Origin: Proteus vulgaris
GTDB taxonomy: Bacteria > Pseudomonadota > Gammaproteobacteria > Enterobacterales > Enterobacteriaceae
NCBI RefSeq assembly: GCF_016239305.1
Contig: NZ_JAEHOQ010000010.1
Location: 62,001-126,000, forward strand
Length of the DNA stretch: 64,000 nucleotides
Direction of reading: 5' to 3'
The notes under the pieces were generated by a model. It had not been told where the DNA came from. It did no database searches and worked only from the letters and a program-made list of their open reading frames with translations. Positions 1 to 9,940 of this stretch are shown one piece after another (position 1 is the first letter of the stretch; every line of letters begins with the position of its first letter). The position numbers and the translations under genes are program-made.

Positions 1-258
1 AAATTGACGTTTTAGCTCACGCTCAGCTTCTTTATTGAGTGCAACAACAATGACGCCACTGGTTGCCATATCTAAACGATGCACACATTCGGCATTAGGA
101 AAATCAGCTTTAATACGAGACATAATACTGTCGTTATGCTCCGGTGCTTTACCCGGCACAGACAGTAATCCACTGGGTTTATTGACGGCAATAATATGCT
201 CATCTTGATATAGAACATGTAACCAAGGATCAGTCGGGGGGTTATAAACTTCCATCAT
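1..258 (-). CDS. rluA: Dual-specificity 23S rRNA/tRNA pseudouridine synthase RluA, N-terminal part
   Basis: Only the first 86 codons are in the window; the gene runs off the left edge. RluA makes pseudouridine at 23S rRNA position 746 and at position 32 of several tRNAs. The visible part reads MMEVYNPPTDPWLHVLYQD, continues with an AVNKPSGLLSVPGK stretch and carries the catalytic motif HRLDMATSGV, whose Asp is the nucleophile of the RluA family. Two adjacent ATG codons (256-258 and 253-255) could start it. It lies 54 bp downstream of rapA on the same strand, as in E. coli (polB-rapA-rluA), so it is probably the distal gene of that unit. The call is firm although the C-terminal half is not seen. 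Confidence 0.93.
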   Translation of the reverse strand, partial: MMEVYNPPTDPWLHVLYQDEHIIAVNKPSGLLSVPGKAPEHNDSIMSRIKADFPNAECVHRLDMATSGVIVVALNKEAERELKRQF

Positions 259-312
259 GGTGGATATCTCATCAAAATAACGAGGAGCAAAATACTCCCC
301 GCTTTAATGTAA

Positions 313-3216
313 TTATTGGTGGGTAACAACAATTAAACGTATTGAATCTAAACGCCAATTTGCTTCATCTAAATGATTAAGAATATGGGTACGCTCATTT
401 TCAATCGCTTCAACTTCATCATCACGAATATTTGGATTTACTGCGCGTAAAGCCTCTAAGCGTGATAATTCATGTGTTAATACGCGATCAGCCTCTTCTT
501 TCGCTTTTTGAATAAGTCCTTTCGCTTCAACTTCCATTAACGGTTCAGAGGCTTTGAGTACATGGTGTACTTCGCTTTGTACTGCGTTGACCAGTTTGCT
601 AGAGGTATGACGGTTAACCGCATTTAATTGGCGGTTAAAACTTTCAAACTCAACTTGAGAGGCAAGGTTATTACCTTTTAGATCAAGTAATAAGCGAACT
701 GGTGTTGCTGGTAAAAAACGACTTAAGTGAAGATGTTTAGGCGCTTGTGCTTCTACGACATAAATCAGTTCAACTAATAGCGTTCCTACTGGTAATGCTT
801 TATTTTTTAATAAAGACACGGCACAGCTACCGGTATCCCCTGATAGGATCAAATCTAGACCATTACGGATGATAGGGTGTTCCCAGCTAATAAATTGGGT
901 ATCTTCACGAGATAGCGCTTGCTCTCTATCAAATGTGATAGTGCAACCGTCTTGTGGTAATCCTGGGAAATCAGGCACTAACATATGATCAGACGGCGTT
1001 AAAATAATTAAGCTATCACTGCGATCTTCTTGATTGATACCAACGATATCAAATAAATTCAATGCAAAGTTAACTAATTCAGGATCATTATCTTGAGCCG
1101 CAATTTCACCCGCCAATTCAACGCCCACTTCACCACCATTAGAGTGCATTTCTAATAGACGATCACGGCCTTGCTCAAGTTTAAGTTTCATTTCATCATG
1201 CTGTTTACGACAGGCCACAATAAACTCGTCAAAGTCAGCTAATTCATTGGGTTGAGCAAGATAATTAATTAACTCATTATATTTACTATCGTAAATAGTA
1301 CGGCCAGTTGGGCAAGTATGTTCAAATGCGTCTAATCCTTCATGGTACCAACGCAACAGTACAGATTGAGCTGTACCTTCCAGATAAGGAATGCTGATAT
1401 CAATGTCACGATTTTGGCCAATACGATCAAGACGACCAATACGTTGTTCTAATAAATCAGGGTTAAAGGGGAGATCAAACATGACCAATTGATTTGCAAA
1501 CTGGAAGTTACGTCCTTCAGAGCCGATTTCAGAACATAATAGAACCTGTGCGCCTTCTTCTTCGGATGCAAAATAAGCCGCAGCACGATCGCGTTCAAGT
1601 AAAGACATTCCTTCATGGAAGACTGCCGCACGAATAGCTTCACGTTCGCGTAAAACTTGCTCTAATTGCAATGCAGTTGCTGCTTGCGCACAAATAACCA
1701 GCACTTTTTCATTGCGATTTGCAGTTAAGTATCCGAGCAACCATTCAACACGAGGATCAAAGTTCCACCATGTTGCGTTTTCACCTTCGAATTCTTGGTA
1801 AATACGTTCTGGATAGAGCATCTCTTTAGCTCGAACTTCGAGGCTCTTTTTCGCTGCCATAATTTCGGCAACTTTAATCGCTGTTTGATATTGTGTTGGC
1901 AGAGGCATTTTAATCGCATGAAGTAAGCGATTAGGGAAACCTTTTACACCAGAGCGCGTATTACGGAATAACAGACGACCCGTTCCGTGTCTGTCCATTA
2001 ACATATGGATAAGTTCTTGGCGAGATTTAGTGCGTTCTTCACCTTGGGTATTTGCTGCTTTCAGTAATGGCTCAACATCTTGCTCACTGATCATTTCGCT
2101 GATGATATTTTGTTGTTCCGTATTTATATCATCTTCTGATAGCAAAATAGTGACAGCATCGGCAACAGGGCGGTATTTTTGTTGTTCATTGATAAATTCG
2201 TTGTAGTCATGGAAACGGCTTGGATCAAGCAGACGTAAACGGGCAAAGTGGCTTTCTTGGCCTAACTGCTCAGGTGTTGCAGTTAATAGTAATACTGAAG
2301 GAATAGATTCAGCTAATTCTTCAATTACTTGATATTCACGGCTTGGCGCGTCTTCACTCCATACAAGATGATGAGCTTCATCGACAACCAACATATCCCA
2401 CGTTGCTTCAACGAGATGTTCAAAACGTTGCTTATTTTTACGCACAAAATCTAAAGAGCAGATGATCATCTGTTCTGTTTCAAATGGGTTATCACTATCT
2501 AATAAGGATTCGCTATAACGGCTATCATCAAACAGTGAAAAGCGCAGATTGAAACGGCGTAACATTTCAACTAACCACTGATGTTGTAAGCTTTCAGGCA
2601 CGATAATTAACACACGCTCAGCCCGACCATCCATTAATTGTTGGTGGATAATCATACCGGCTTCAATGGTTTTACCCAGACCCACTTCATCAGCTAATAA
2701 AACGCGAGGGTTATGACGTTTACCCACTTCATTGGCGATGTAAAGCTGATGAGGGATCAGGCTTGCACGAATGCCACGTAAACCGCTTTGTGCTTGTTTA
2801 AATTGTTCGCTTAAGAATTTACGTGCGCGATAGCGTAAGGCAAAGCGATCCATACGATCGATTTGGCCTGCAAAAAGGCGATCTTGTGGTTTATTAAAAG
2901 TGAGTTTGTTATCTAAGAATACTTCACGTAATTGTGCAGGCTCTTCGGTGTCTAAACGTACACCTTGATAGATAAGAAGGCCATTATCTTCTACAACGTT
3001 ATCGATGGCGAGTTTCCAGCCTTCGTGACTGGTGACGGTATCTCCCGCATTAAACATCACCCGCGTTATTGGGGCATCATGACGGGAGTAAAGGCGGTTT
3101 TCGCCACAGGCAGGAAAAAGTAAGGTCACCATGCGGGCATCAACTGCCACAACAGTACCTAGTCCAAGCTCGCTTTCAGTATCGCTAATCCAACGTTGAC
3201 CAAGAGTAAAAGGCAT
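313..3216 (-). CDS. rapA: RNA polymerase-associated ATPase RapA (HepA)
   Basis: RapA is a Swi2/Snf2-type ATPase that binds RNA polymerase and helps recycle it after transcription. The 967-residue product (E. coli 968) keeps the N-terminal Tudor-like region, a Walker A motif DEVGLGKT with the lysine at residue 182, the DEAH box at 279-282, the helicase C lobe with [11 protein letters not shown] and [11 protein letters not shown], and the conserved end LRLIVVTHQ. The open frame continues 7 codons upstream (to 3237), but the family starts at MPFTLGQRW, so the ATG at 3216 is chosen. polB lies upstream and rluA downstream on the same strand, the E. coli order. The 184-bp gap to polB probably holds its own promoter. 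No anomaly is seen. Confidence 0.97.
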   Translation of the reverse strand: MPFTLGQRWISDTESELGLGTVVAVDARMVTLLFPACGENRLYSRHDAPITRVMFNAGDTVTSHEGWKLAIDNVVEDNGLLIYQGVRLDTEEPAQLREVFLDNKLTFNKPQDRLFAGQIDRMDRFALRYRARKFLSEQFKQAQSGLRGIRASLIPHQLYIANEVGKRHNPRVLLADEVGLGKTIEAGMIIHQQLMDGRAERVLIIVPESLQHQWLVEMLRRFNLRFSLFDDSRYSESLLDSDNPFETEQMIICSLDFVRKNKQRFEHLVEATWDMLVVDEAHHLVWSEDAPSREYQVIEELAESIPSVLLLTATPEQLGQESHFARLRLLDPSRFHDYNEFINEQQKYRPVADAVTILLSEDDINTEQQNIISEMISEQDVEPLLKAANTQGEERTKSRQELIHMLMDRHGTGRLLFRNTRSGVKGFPNRLLHAIKMPLPTQYQTAIKVAEIMAAKKSLEVRAKEMLYPERIYQEFEGENATWWNFDPRVEWLLGYLTANRNEKVLVICAQAATALQLEQVLREREAIRAAVFHEGMSLLERDRAAAYFASEEEGAQVLLCSEIGSEGRNFQFANQLVMFDLPFNPDLLEQRIGRLDRIGQNRDIDISIPYLEGTAQSVLLRWYHEGLDAFEHTCPTGRTIYDSKYNELINYLAQPNELADFDEFIVACRKQHDEMKLKLEQGRDRLLEMHSNGGEVGVELAGEIAAQDNDPELVNFALNLFDIVGINQEDRSDSLIILTPSDHMLVPDFPGLPQDGCTITFDREQALSREDTQFISWEHPIIRNGLDLILSGDTGSCAVSLLKNKALPVGTLLVELIYVVEAQAPKHLHLSRFLPATPVRLLLDLKGNNLASQVEFESFNRQLNAVNRHTSSKLVNAVQSEVHHVLKASEPLMEVEAKGLIQKAKEEADRVLTHELSRLEALRAVNPNIRDDEVEAIENERTHILNHLDEANWRLDSIRLIVVTHQ

Positions 3217-3400
3217 ATATATAAACTCAGCTCTCAAATATATAATTTAGGAATTATTAATGAATGCAGTATTGCGGTGTTGTCATTAAAATTTGTGGGA
3301 TAAAAAGTGTCTGTTCTTGAAACAAGAAAAGTTAATTATCACCAAAGGGGCGTTATGTTAATAGATGCAAAGCAAACCGTCACCTGCAAAATGACACATC

Positions 3401-5755
3401 TTAAAATGTGAGCGTCATTTGTCCATTTAACAAGGTTGAAAAATCATCTTGTATAAAAGGCAGGATGGCATCTGCAATTGGCATTAACTGCTTATTGATA
3501 TAGTGTTCGTAATCAGGTGCAGCGGTAATGTGCTCTAATGGTTCAGGTCCCAAGAGGGTAATTATATAACTAATCCAACCGCCTTGCTGATATTGTTGAG
3601 GTCTATTTTTGGATAAATTATATTCGTCAGCTTTACGTGCTGCTTTAACATGAGGGGGAACGTGGTGCTGATATTCTGATAATTTTCGACGTAACCGTTT
3701 ACGATACACTAATCTATCATCATATTTTCCCGCAAGCGTATCCGCGACATAATCACGAATAAACTGTTGGTAAGGTTGTTGATGAAAAATACGAGTATAA
3801 AGCTCTTGTTGAAATTTCTGAGCAAGGGGTGTCCAATCTGTTCTGACTGTCTCTAATCCTTTAAACACCATCTTATCATTGCTTAATCCCGCATAACGTT
3901 TTTTACTACCGGTTTCCATACCCCGAACAGTTGGCATTAAAAAACGACGATAATGTGTTTCATACTCCAGCTCTAATTTACAATCAAGTTGATAGGTTTC
4001 AGAAAGGTGTGTTTTCCACCATTGGTTAACGTCTTGTACTAATTGATGCCCAATTTGTTGTGCTTGTTGCTCAGTATGTGGTGATTTAAGCCAAACAAAA
4101 GTAGAGTCCGTATCACCATAAATAACTTGATAACCTTTAGCTTCAATTAATGCTCGAGTTCTTTTCATAATTTCATGACCACGTAAGGTAATTGACGACG
4201 CCAGACGAGGATCAAAAAAGCGACATCCTACTGAGCCCAAAACACCATAAAAAGCATTCATAATAATTTTGAGTGCTTGAGAGAGTGGGGCATTTTTATG
4301 TAATTTCGCGTTATCTCTTTCGTGCCAAATTTGCGACACAATAGCGGGTAAACAGTGCTTCTCCCGTGAAAACCATGCTTGGCGAAAACCAGGGATAGCC
4401 AGTTTTTCATCAGGTTGATGTGTTCCCTCAATCATTCCAACAGGATCAATTAAAAAAGTACGAATAATTGAGGGGTAAAGGCTTTTATAATCGAGCACAA
4501 CGACCGAATCATATAAACCGGGAGCAGAATCCATAACAAAGCCACCGGGGCTATGTTCTTCAGGTTTTTCACCTTGATTAGGTGCGACATACCCAATGCG
4601 ATGCATAGAAGGGAGATAAAGATGTGTAAACGCAGCTACAGAGCCTCCACTTCTATCAACAGAAAGCCCCGTGACACAAGCTCTTTCTAATAAAAATGCC
4701 ATAAGAGATGTAGCATCAAAAATGCGGTTTACTAAAACACAATCTTGCCAGTTATAGTAGGCTAATGCAGGCTTATCTTCTTTAAAACGCCGATTAATTT
4801 CATCCATTCTGGCATAAGGAGTATCAATGGCTTTACCTTCCCCCAACAGTGTTTGTGCGACTGATTCTAGGCTAAATGAGGGAAAATTCCATGTGGCCAT
4901 TTTCAGCGCTTCAATACCATCAATAATTAAACGACCCTGTGCAGAGGCAAAAAAATGTCCTTTTTTAAATCCATGCTCTCGCCACTCTAATGGATTATTT
5001 TGGCGACCTAGTAATAAGCTCACGCCATAACGTTGAGCATGGGTATGTAAAATACGTAAATCGAATTGAATTAAATTCCAGCCAATAATGGCGTCAGGAT
5101 CGTAATGTTGTATCCATTCATTAAGTTTTTCAATTAAACGTAATCGACTACTGACATAACATAATCGGTAACCTTTGGATTGCTGACGTTCATTCTCGGC
5201 AGGTAAATTATCAGTCAGCATAAACACAACATTATCGCCACAACCCGCAAGTCCAATAGAGTAAAGTTCACCAAATTCACTGGTTTCAATATCTAAAGAT
5301 ACCGTTCGCAATGTAGGACGATAATCAGGCGCAGGTTTTAGTGTCACGGTATTGTTTTGTTGATAACGAAACCAAATTGGTGCAGTGATAAAACGCTCCA
5401 TCATATAACGTTCATGAGGACGTATATCGGCCTCATAAAGACGTATGTGGTGCTCTTTAAGTTGCTGTTCTAGTTGAACGAGTTGTCGGTATTGTTTGCA
5501 GTAGACGCCAAAAACAGGTTGCCTTTCAAAGTCTTTTAAATCGAGAGGGCGAATTTCTATATCAGGGTTTTTATTCACCAGTGAACGCAAAACGGTTTCA
5601 TGTTGACGAGCAACAAAGCCAATAGCCTGTTGCAAAGGAACAGTGACTTTACGAGGGCCATTTTCTGTCGCCAACCAATAGGAGACGACAATACCTTTTG
5701 GGGTGTCGCTCCAATGGCGAGTAAGAATAAAGCCTTGTTCAGTATGGTCAACCAT
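3401..5755 (-). CDS. polB: DNA polymerase II (family B, SOS-inducible in E. coli)
   Basis: A family B polymerase with 3'-5' proofreading that restarts replication and bypasses some lesions. The 784-residue frame (E. coli 783) has the exonuclease motif [11 protein letters not shown] near residue 155, polymerase motif [10 protein letters not shown] beginning at D422, the [13 protein letters not shown] helix and motif C YGDTDS at 546-551. The first possible start is a GTG at 5761, but the ATG at 5755 has AGG six bases upstream and fits the E. coli N-terminus, so it is preferred. The araBAD genes that neighbour polB in E. coli are absent; thiQ lies upstream instead. A degenerate LexA-like box is about 58 bp upstream. 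Confidence 0.97.
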   Translation of the reverse strand: MVDHTEQGFILTRHWSDTPKGIVVSYWLATENGPRKVTVPLQQAIGFVARQHETVLRSLVNKNPDIEIRPLDLKDFERQPVFGVYCKQYRQLVQLEQQLKEHHIRLYEADIRPHERYMMERFITAPIWFRYQQNNTVTLKPAPDYRPTLRTVSLDIETSEFGELYSIGLAGCGDNVVFMLTDNLPAENERQQSKGYRLCYVSSRLRLIEKLNEWIQHYDPDAIIGWNLIQFDLRILHTHAQRYGVSLLLGRQNNPLEWREHGFKKGHFFASAQGRLIIDGIEALKMATWNFPSFSLESVAQTLLGEGKAIDTPYARMDEINRRFKEDKPALAYYNWQDCVLVNRIFDATSLMAFLLERACVTGLSVDRSGGSVAAFTHLYLPSMHRIGYVAPNQGEKPEEHSPGGFVMDSAPGLYDSVVVLDYKSLYPSIIRTFLIDPVGMIEGTHQPDEKLAIPGFRQAWFSREKHCLPAIVSQIWHERDNAKLHKNAPLSQALKIIMNAFYGVLGSVGCRFFDPRLASSITLRGHEIMKRTRALIEAKGYQVIYGDTDSTFVWLKSPHTEQQAQQIGHQLVQDVNQWWKTHLSETYQLDCKLELEYETHYRRFLMPTVRGMETGSKKRYAGLSNDKMVFKGLETVRTDWTPLAQKFQQELYTRIFHQQPYQQFIRDYVADTLAGKYDDRLVYRKRLRRKLSEYQHHVPPHVKAARKADEYNLSKNRPQQYQQGGWISYIITLLGPEPLEHITAAPDYEHYINKQLMPIADAILPFIQDDFSTLLNGQMTLTF

Positions 5756-5812
5756 GGGCACCTAATACACACAAAAAAATTCGCTAAAGATGTGTTTATT
5801 ATAGTCAAAATA

Positions 5813-5828
5813 GTGGTTATTTATACAG
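5813..5828 (-). promoter_or_regulatory. Degenerate LexA-like box upstream of polB
   Basis: Read on the minus strand the site is CTGTATAAATAACCAC. The left half matches the LexA half-site CTGT exactly; the right half has two mismatches to ACAG. The E. coli polB operator, as I recall it, is CTGTATAAAACCACAG, so this looks like the same site with two extra bases. SOS control is known for E. coli polB; binding here is inference and may be weak or lost. Confidence 0.4.
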
Positions 5829-5844
5829 TTAATTTAAGGCGCAT

Positions 5845-6546
5845 TTAATTAAAGGGAATGCCTAAAATAAGTGATTGATCCACTTCACCATTTATCAAAG
5901 ATTGTGTATTACCATCATACACAATTGTTCCGTTATCAATCACAATTGCTCTTGAGGCAATCTTGATTGCATCTTCTAAGCTATGTGAAACCATCAGTAA
6001 GGTCAGTTTTTTTTCTTCACAAAGTTGTTCCAGTAAAGCTAACATTTCAATACGTAAAGCGGGATCGAGTGCAGAAAAAGGTTCATCGAGCAATAAAATA
6101 GGTTGTTCGCGCACAAGGCAACGTGCAATGGCAACACGTTGGCGTTGACCACCTGATAATTGTGAAGGTAAACGGTCAAGATAGTCATTTAAAGAAACTT
6201 GCTTGGCTCGGTTTTCTAACAGTATTTTTTGTGTATCCGTGAGTTTTAAACCAGGATCTAATCCCAAGCCAATATTTTGCCTAACTGTTAAATGAGGGAA
6301 TAAATTATTATCTTGAAATAACATAGAGATAGGACGTTTTGCGGGGGCGGTTTTAGTGTGATCATGACCATTAAGAAAAAGAGTTCCTTTTTCAGACGGT
6401 AAAAATCCAGCAATTAAACTGAGTAAGGTACTTTTCCCCGCACCACTTGGGCCTAATACGGCGATACGTTCACCGGTGTTTACGACTAAGTTAAACACAA
6501 GGTGTTGGTGTTCATAGGTATAAGTAAGGTGCTCTAATTTAATCAT
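5845..6546 (-). CDS. thiQ: Thiamine/TPP ABC transporter, ATP-binding subunit ThiQ
   Basis: ThiQ energises uptake of thiamine and its phosphates through ThiP, with ThiB as the periplasmic receptor. The 233-residue protein has a Walker [10 protein letters not shown] near residues 33-41, a Q-loop in [12 protein letters not shown], the ABC signature [14 protein letters not shown], Walker [16 protein letters not shown] and an H-loop histidine in LLMVSHS. It overlaps the 3' end of thiP by 8 bp, which indicates translational coupling. It is the last gene of thiBPQ, and expression should follow the TPP riboswitch in front of thiB. No clear terminator follows it. Confidence 0.96.
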   Translation of the reverse strand: MIKLEHLTYTYEHQHLVFNLVVNTGERIAVLGPSGAGKSTLLSLIAGFLPSEKGTLFLNGHDHTKTAPAKRPISMLFQDNNLFPHLTVRQNIGLGLDPGLKLTDTQKILLENRAKQVSLNDYLDRLPSQLSGGQRQRVAIARCLVREQPILLLDEPFSALDPALRIEMLALLEQLCEEKKLTLLMVSHSLEDAIKIASRAIVIDNGTIVYDGNTQSLINGEVDQSLILGIPFN

Positions 6547-8119
6547 GAGATTTTCCTGCCAATCGTTCTATTAGGCTAAAAAGAGAGAAACAAAGTAGCA
6601 ATAAGATCATGGCGGTAACAGCACCATCTTGTGTGTGATAAGCCCCAATTTGCTGATAAAGATAGAAGGGAAGTGTTCTAAATGTTTCATTACCAAATAG
6701 AGCAACGATACCAAAATCACCAATAGAAATAACACAAGCAAAAGCAAGTGCTTGTGAAATCGGTTTTTTTAATGCTCGTAACTCTATCCAACGAAGTCGA
6801 TTGATACCCTGAATATTAAGAGATTGACATAAAAGGCCATAACGTGAAGCAATATCATTCATTGGATTTTCGAGCACTTTTAAGGCATAGGGGATGGCAA
6901 TTAATGCGTTGGTTAAAATCACTAATATATACGGCGATTCAGGGAGTCCAGTTGTATTGTTTAATAACAAGAAAAAGCCTGTTGCTAACACAATGCCCGG
7001 CATCGCCAGAATAATCAACCCACTCATTTCCATAGCCTGTCCAGACTTTTTAAAGTGACGTAGGCGAAGTTCTCGGCTACTCCATAGCAACATCATCGTT
7101 AATACAACGCAAACAATACCTGCACCGATCGCAATAATGAGAGACGTTGTAAAAGCACGCCAAAGTATAGGTTGTTGTATCACTCGTATTAATTCGCTGT
7201 TAAGACCATCGGTTATCACCGCTAAAATAGGGGGTACTAAAAAGAGGATCGCAAGCGTAATAATCAGAGTATCTGTTATTTTACTAAAGAGAGGATCATA
7301 GGGATCACGCCAATACTGTTTTTGGCTATTTCCGACAAAGAGTGTTCCTTTGAGTTTTTGACTAATTAGCACCAAACCTAAACAGCAAAAGAGTTGAATA
7401 AGGGCTAAAAGAGCAGCCCTATGTAAATCGTAGTCATAGCTTAATGCTTGATAAATCGCGAGCTCGACAGTTGTTGCCGCAGGGCCTCCACCTAACGCCA
7501 GTACAGTGGCAAAGCTTGCAAAACAGAGCATGAAAATCAGTGATGCGGTGGGAAGTATCTGGCGCCATAAATAGGGAAACTCAAGAAAGCGAAAACGTTG
7601 CCAGCCATTCATACCTAATTGTGAGGCTAATTGGCGTTGTTCTGGTGAGATACTTTCGAGAGATTGTAATAGCATTCGGGTTGCTAATGGCATATTGAAA
7701 AAAACGTGTGCCAATAAAATGCCTTGTAAACCATAAGGAGTAAATTGGTAATTAATCCCTAGCCATTCACAAATTTGAGCAATCCAACCTACTCTTCCAT
7801 AAACCGTTAAAATACCAAAAAGTGCCACTAAAACCGGTAAAACCAGGCTCATAGCACATAAACGTAAGAAAAGTGTTCTGCCTTTAAATTGGCGTCGATA
7901 AAGTGCTTTAGCGAGCCAAATGGCAGGTAATATTGAAAATAAGGCAGATAAAAAGGCTTGCCAGAAAGTAAAGCGCACGACATGCCATAAATAGTCATCA
8001 GCAAAAATAGAGGATAATTCGCCACTCGGCGCATTAAACCATAATGCACCAAATGACAATAATGCCACAATAAGCAGTAAACCCGAGGCACATAGCCCCG
8101 GGATAAGCCATCTTTTCAT
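6539..8119 (-). CDS. thiP: Thiamine/TPP ABC transporter permease ThiP
   Basis: ThiP is the inner-membrane channel of the thiamine transporter. The 526-residue protein (E. coli about 536) is a fused double permease: two homologous halves, each with about six hydrophobic helices and an EAA-type cytoplasmic loop, of which [14 protein letters not shown] in the first half is visible. The start ATG shares one base with the thiB stop codon (TAATG), and the 3' end overlaps thiQ by 8 bp, so the three genes form a tightly coupled operon. Nothing unusual is seen. Confidence 0.95.
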   Translation of the reverse strand: MKRWLIPGLCASGLLLIVALLSFGALWFNAPSGELSSIFADDYLWHVVRFTFWQAFLSALFSILPAIWLAKALYRRQFKGRTLFLRLCAMSLVLPVLVALFGILTVYGRVGWIAQICEWLGINYQFTPYGLQGILLAHVFFNMPLATRMLLQSLESISPEQRQLASQLGMNGWQRFRFLEFPYLWRQILPTASLIFMLCFASFATVLALGGGPAATTVELAIYQALSYDYDLHRAALLALIQLFCCLGLVLISQKLKGTLFVGNSQKQYWRDPYDPLFSKITDTLIITLAILFLVPPILAVITDGLNSELIRVIQQPILWRAFTTSLIIAIGAGIVCVVLTMMLLWSSRELRLRHFKKSGQAMEMSGLIILAMPGIVLATGFFLLLNNTTGLPESPYILVILTNALIAIPYALKVLENPMNDIASRYGLLCQSLNIQGINRLRWIELRALKKPISQALAFACVISIGDFGIVALFGNETFRTLPFYLYQQIGAYHTQDGAVTAMILLLLCFSLFSLIERLAGKSHD

Positions 8120-9132
8120 TAGCGACTAACCGCAGATTGCCAATTGCGCGTCCATGTTTGGCGCTCTTTAGCGACAACATCTGCATCAAATTGCAATGAC
8201 TTTTCTGGTTTAGGCATCAAAGAATAGACGTCAGGTAATGGCATATCTATTACGGGATACATCCAATTGGTGGTAGGAATAGTTTCTTGGAAAGCTGGAG
8301 TTAGCATAAATTGCATAAATTGCTGAGCTAATTCAGGTTGTTTGCTCGATTTGAGTTTTGCTGCAACCTCGACTTGTAAATAGTGCCCGTCAGAGAAAAT
8401 AGCTGCTGCATAGTTATCTTTTTTATCCGCTAAAATGTGATAACCCGGCGATGAGGTATAACTTAGTACAAAATCACCTTCACCTTTTAAGAATAAGCCA
8501 TAAGACTCACTCCAACCTTTTGTTACAGTAAGGGTTTTCTCAGATAATTTCTTCCATTGAGAGGCGGTGTTTTCAGGATAAAGTGATTGCATCCATAGCA
8601 TTAAGCCTAAGCCCGGTGTGCTGGTACGAGGATCTTGATACAGTATTTTCCACTTTTCTTGGCTATTTAGTAGCTCATCCATACTTTTGGGAGGATGAGC
8701 AATACGGTTTTTATCATAAATAAACGCAAAGTAGCCGTAGTCATAAGGTACAAAGGTATCGTCAGTCCATTTTTCAGGTAAGACGAGTTTTGATGTATCG
8801 ATATTACTTGGCGCAAAAAGCCCAGTTTCTTTGGCTGCATGGATCAGATTGTTATCCAAACCTAAAATGATGTCAGCTTTACTCTTCTCACCTTCCATAC
8901 GTAAGCGATTAAGCAAAGAAACACCATCAGAAAGGGCAACAAGCTTTAATTCACAATCACACTGTTGTTCAAATGCTTTTTTTATGGCAGGTCCAGGGCC
9001 CCAATCTGCGGTAAAGGAATCATAAGTATATACAGTGAGTGTCGGTTTTTGGGTGTCAGCTTGCGCTGAAAATGTGCTTATTACACCCAGTGTGCCCAGT
9101 AGTAAAGTAAAGCAAAGCGATTTAGTTAACAC
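8119..9132 (-). CDS. thiB: Thiamine-binding periplasmic protein ThiB (TbpA)
   Basis: ThiB is the periplasmic receptor that delivers thiamine, TMP and TPP to ThiPQ. The 337-residue precursor (E. coli 327) begins with a Sec signal peptide: MLTKSLCFTLLLG, a hydrophobic core and a cleavage site around FSAQA-DTQ at residue 25. The mature part starts PTLTVYTYDSFTADWGPGPA, as in the family. It is the first gene of the operon; a TPP riboswitch and a hairpin that can mask its ribosome binding site lie just upstream. In E. coli thiB adjoins sgrR/sgrS; here the neighbour is rppH. Confidence 0.96.
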   Translation of the reverse strand: MLTKSLCFTLLLGTLGVISTFSAQADTQKPTLTVYTYDSFTADWGPGPAIKKAFEQQCDCELKLVALSDGVSLLNRLRMEGEKSKADIILGLDNNLIHAAKETGLFAPSNIDTSKLVLPEKWTDDTFVPYDYGYFAFIYDKNRIAHPPKSMDELLNSQEKWKILYQDPRTSTPGLGLMLWMQSLYPENTASQWKKLSEKTLTVTKGWSESYGLFLKGEGDFVLSYTSSPGYHILADKKDNYAAAIFSDGHYLQVEVAAKLKSSKQPELAQQFMQFMLTPAFQETIPTTNWMYPVIDMPLPDVYSLMPKPEKSLQFDADVVAKERQTWTRNWQSAVSR

Positions 9133-9139
9133 ATTTAGT

Positions 9140-9211
9140 TCCTCAGTAAAAAGTCAGGAAGGATCTGAGGAGTGAGGACAGCAAATCATTAAATATTGCA
9201 TTATCCTGACT
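9140..9211 (-). promoter_or_regulatory. Expression platform of the thiB riboswitch
   Basis: Two alternative structures can be drawn on the minus strand between aptamer and start codon. AGTCAGGA (9204-9211) can pair with TCCTGACT (9152-9159), which is followed by a T run, giving a terminator-like stem with a long loop. CCTCAG (9165-9170) can pair with CTGAGG (9141-9146), which is the ribosome binding site of thiB, giving a masking hairpin. Which form is controlled by TPP cannot be decided by eye. Confidence 0.5.
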
Positions 9212-9290
9212 CAAATCCCTACGCCAGTATTAGCTGGATCAGGTTCCACGGGTTTTTCTCAGCCTAAATAGGCACCCCGTTGAGACTTTC
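9212..9290 (-). ncRNA. TPP riboswitch (THI element) controlling thiBPQ
   Basis: The minus strand carries the conserved parts of the TPP aptamer in order: GGGGTGCC, CTGAGAA, ACCCGTGGAACCTGATC, the GCTAATACTGGCG segment and AGGGAT. These are the pyrimidine and pyrophosphate sensor helices of the THI box. It sits about 80 nt upstream of thiB on the same strand. TPP binding should reduce expression of the thiamine uptake genes, as for the E. coli thiB leader. Confidence 0.95.
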
Positions 9291-9401
9291 CCATTGTAGA
9301 TAAATCCACGCGTTGTGCAAAGTCTGTTGATAGAGGTTTACCGTCTGTGAGTAGTATGAAACAATGAGTTATCTTTCAAATTTGGTTATTGAGGTAGTCT
9401 A

Positions 9402-9932
9402 GTGATCGATGATGATGGCTACCGCCCGAATGTAGGGATTGTAATTTGTAATCGGCAAGGGCAAGTGCTTTGGGCTCGTCGCTATGGGCAACATTCATGG
9501 CAGTTTCCTCAAGGAGGAATTAACCCTGGAGAATCGCCAGAGCAGGCAATGTACCGAGAGTTGTTCGAAGAAGTTGGGTTAAGTCGCAAGGATGTCAAAA
9601 TTCTTGCCTCCACACGTAACTGGTTACGTTACAAGTTGCCTAAGCGTTTGGTGCGTTGGGACACAAAACCTGTTTGTATTGGACAAAAACAGCGTTGGTT
9701 CCTTTTGCAGTTAACAAGTAATGATAAGGACATTAACGTTCAACAAAGCAAAACGCCAGAATTTGATGGCTGGCGTTGGGTGAGCTATTGGTATCCCGTT
9801 CGACAAGTCGTCTCTTTTAAACGCGATGTTTATCGTCGTGTAATGAAAGAATTCGCACCAGTAGTCATGCCATTGCAAGAACAAATGTCTTTACCTCGTC
9901 CATCGTATGGATATCGGCGTAAAAGGTATTAG
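9402..9932 (+). CDS. rppH: RNA pyrophosphohydrolase RppH
   Basis: RppH removes pyrophosphate from the 5' end of transcripts and so triggers RNase E-dependent mRNA decay. The 176-residue protein has the family length and the full Nudix box, [18 protein letters not shown] followed by EEVGL, about residues 37-59. The start is GTG at 9402 and gives [14 protein letters not shown], close to the E. coli N-terminus. ptsP begins 8 bp downstream, so the two are co-transcribed as in E. coli. To the left the E. coli order breaks: the neighbour is the divergent thiB leader. Confidence 0.97.
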   Translation: MIDDDGYRPNVGIVICNRQGQVLWARRYGQHSWQFPQGGINPGESPEQAMYRELFEEVGLSRKDVKILASTRNWLRYKLPKRLVRWDTKPVCIGQKQRWFLLQLTSNDKDINVQQSKTPEFDGWRWVSYWYPVRQVVSFKRDVYRRVMKEFAPVVMPLQEQMSLPRPSYGYRRKRY

Positions 9933-9940
9933 ATAACACT

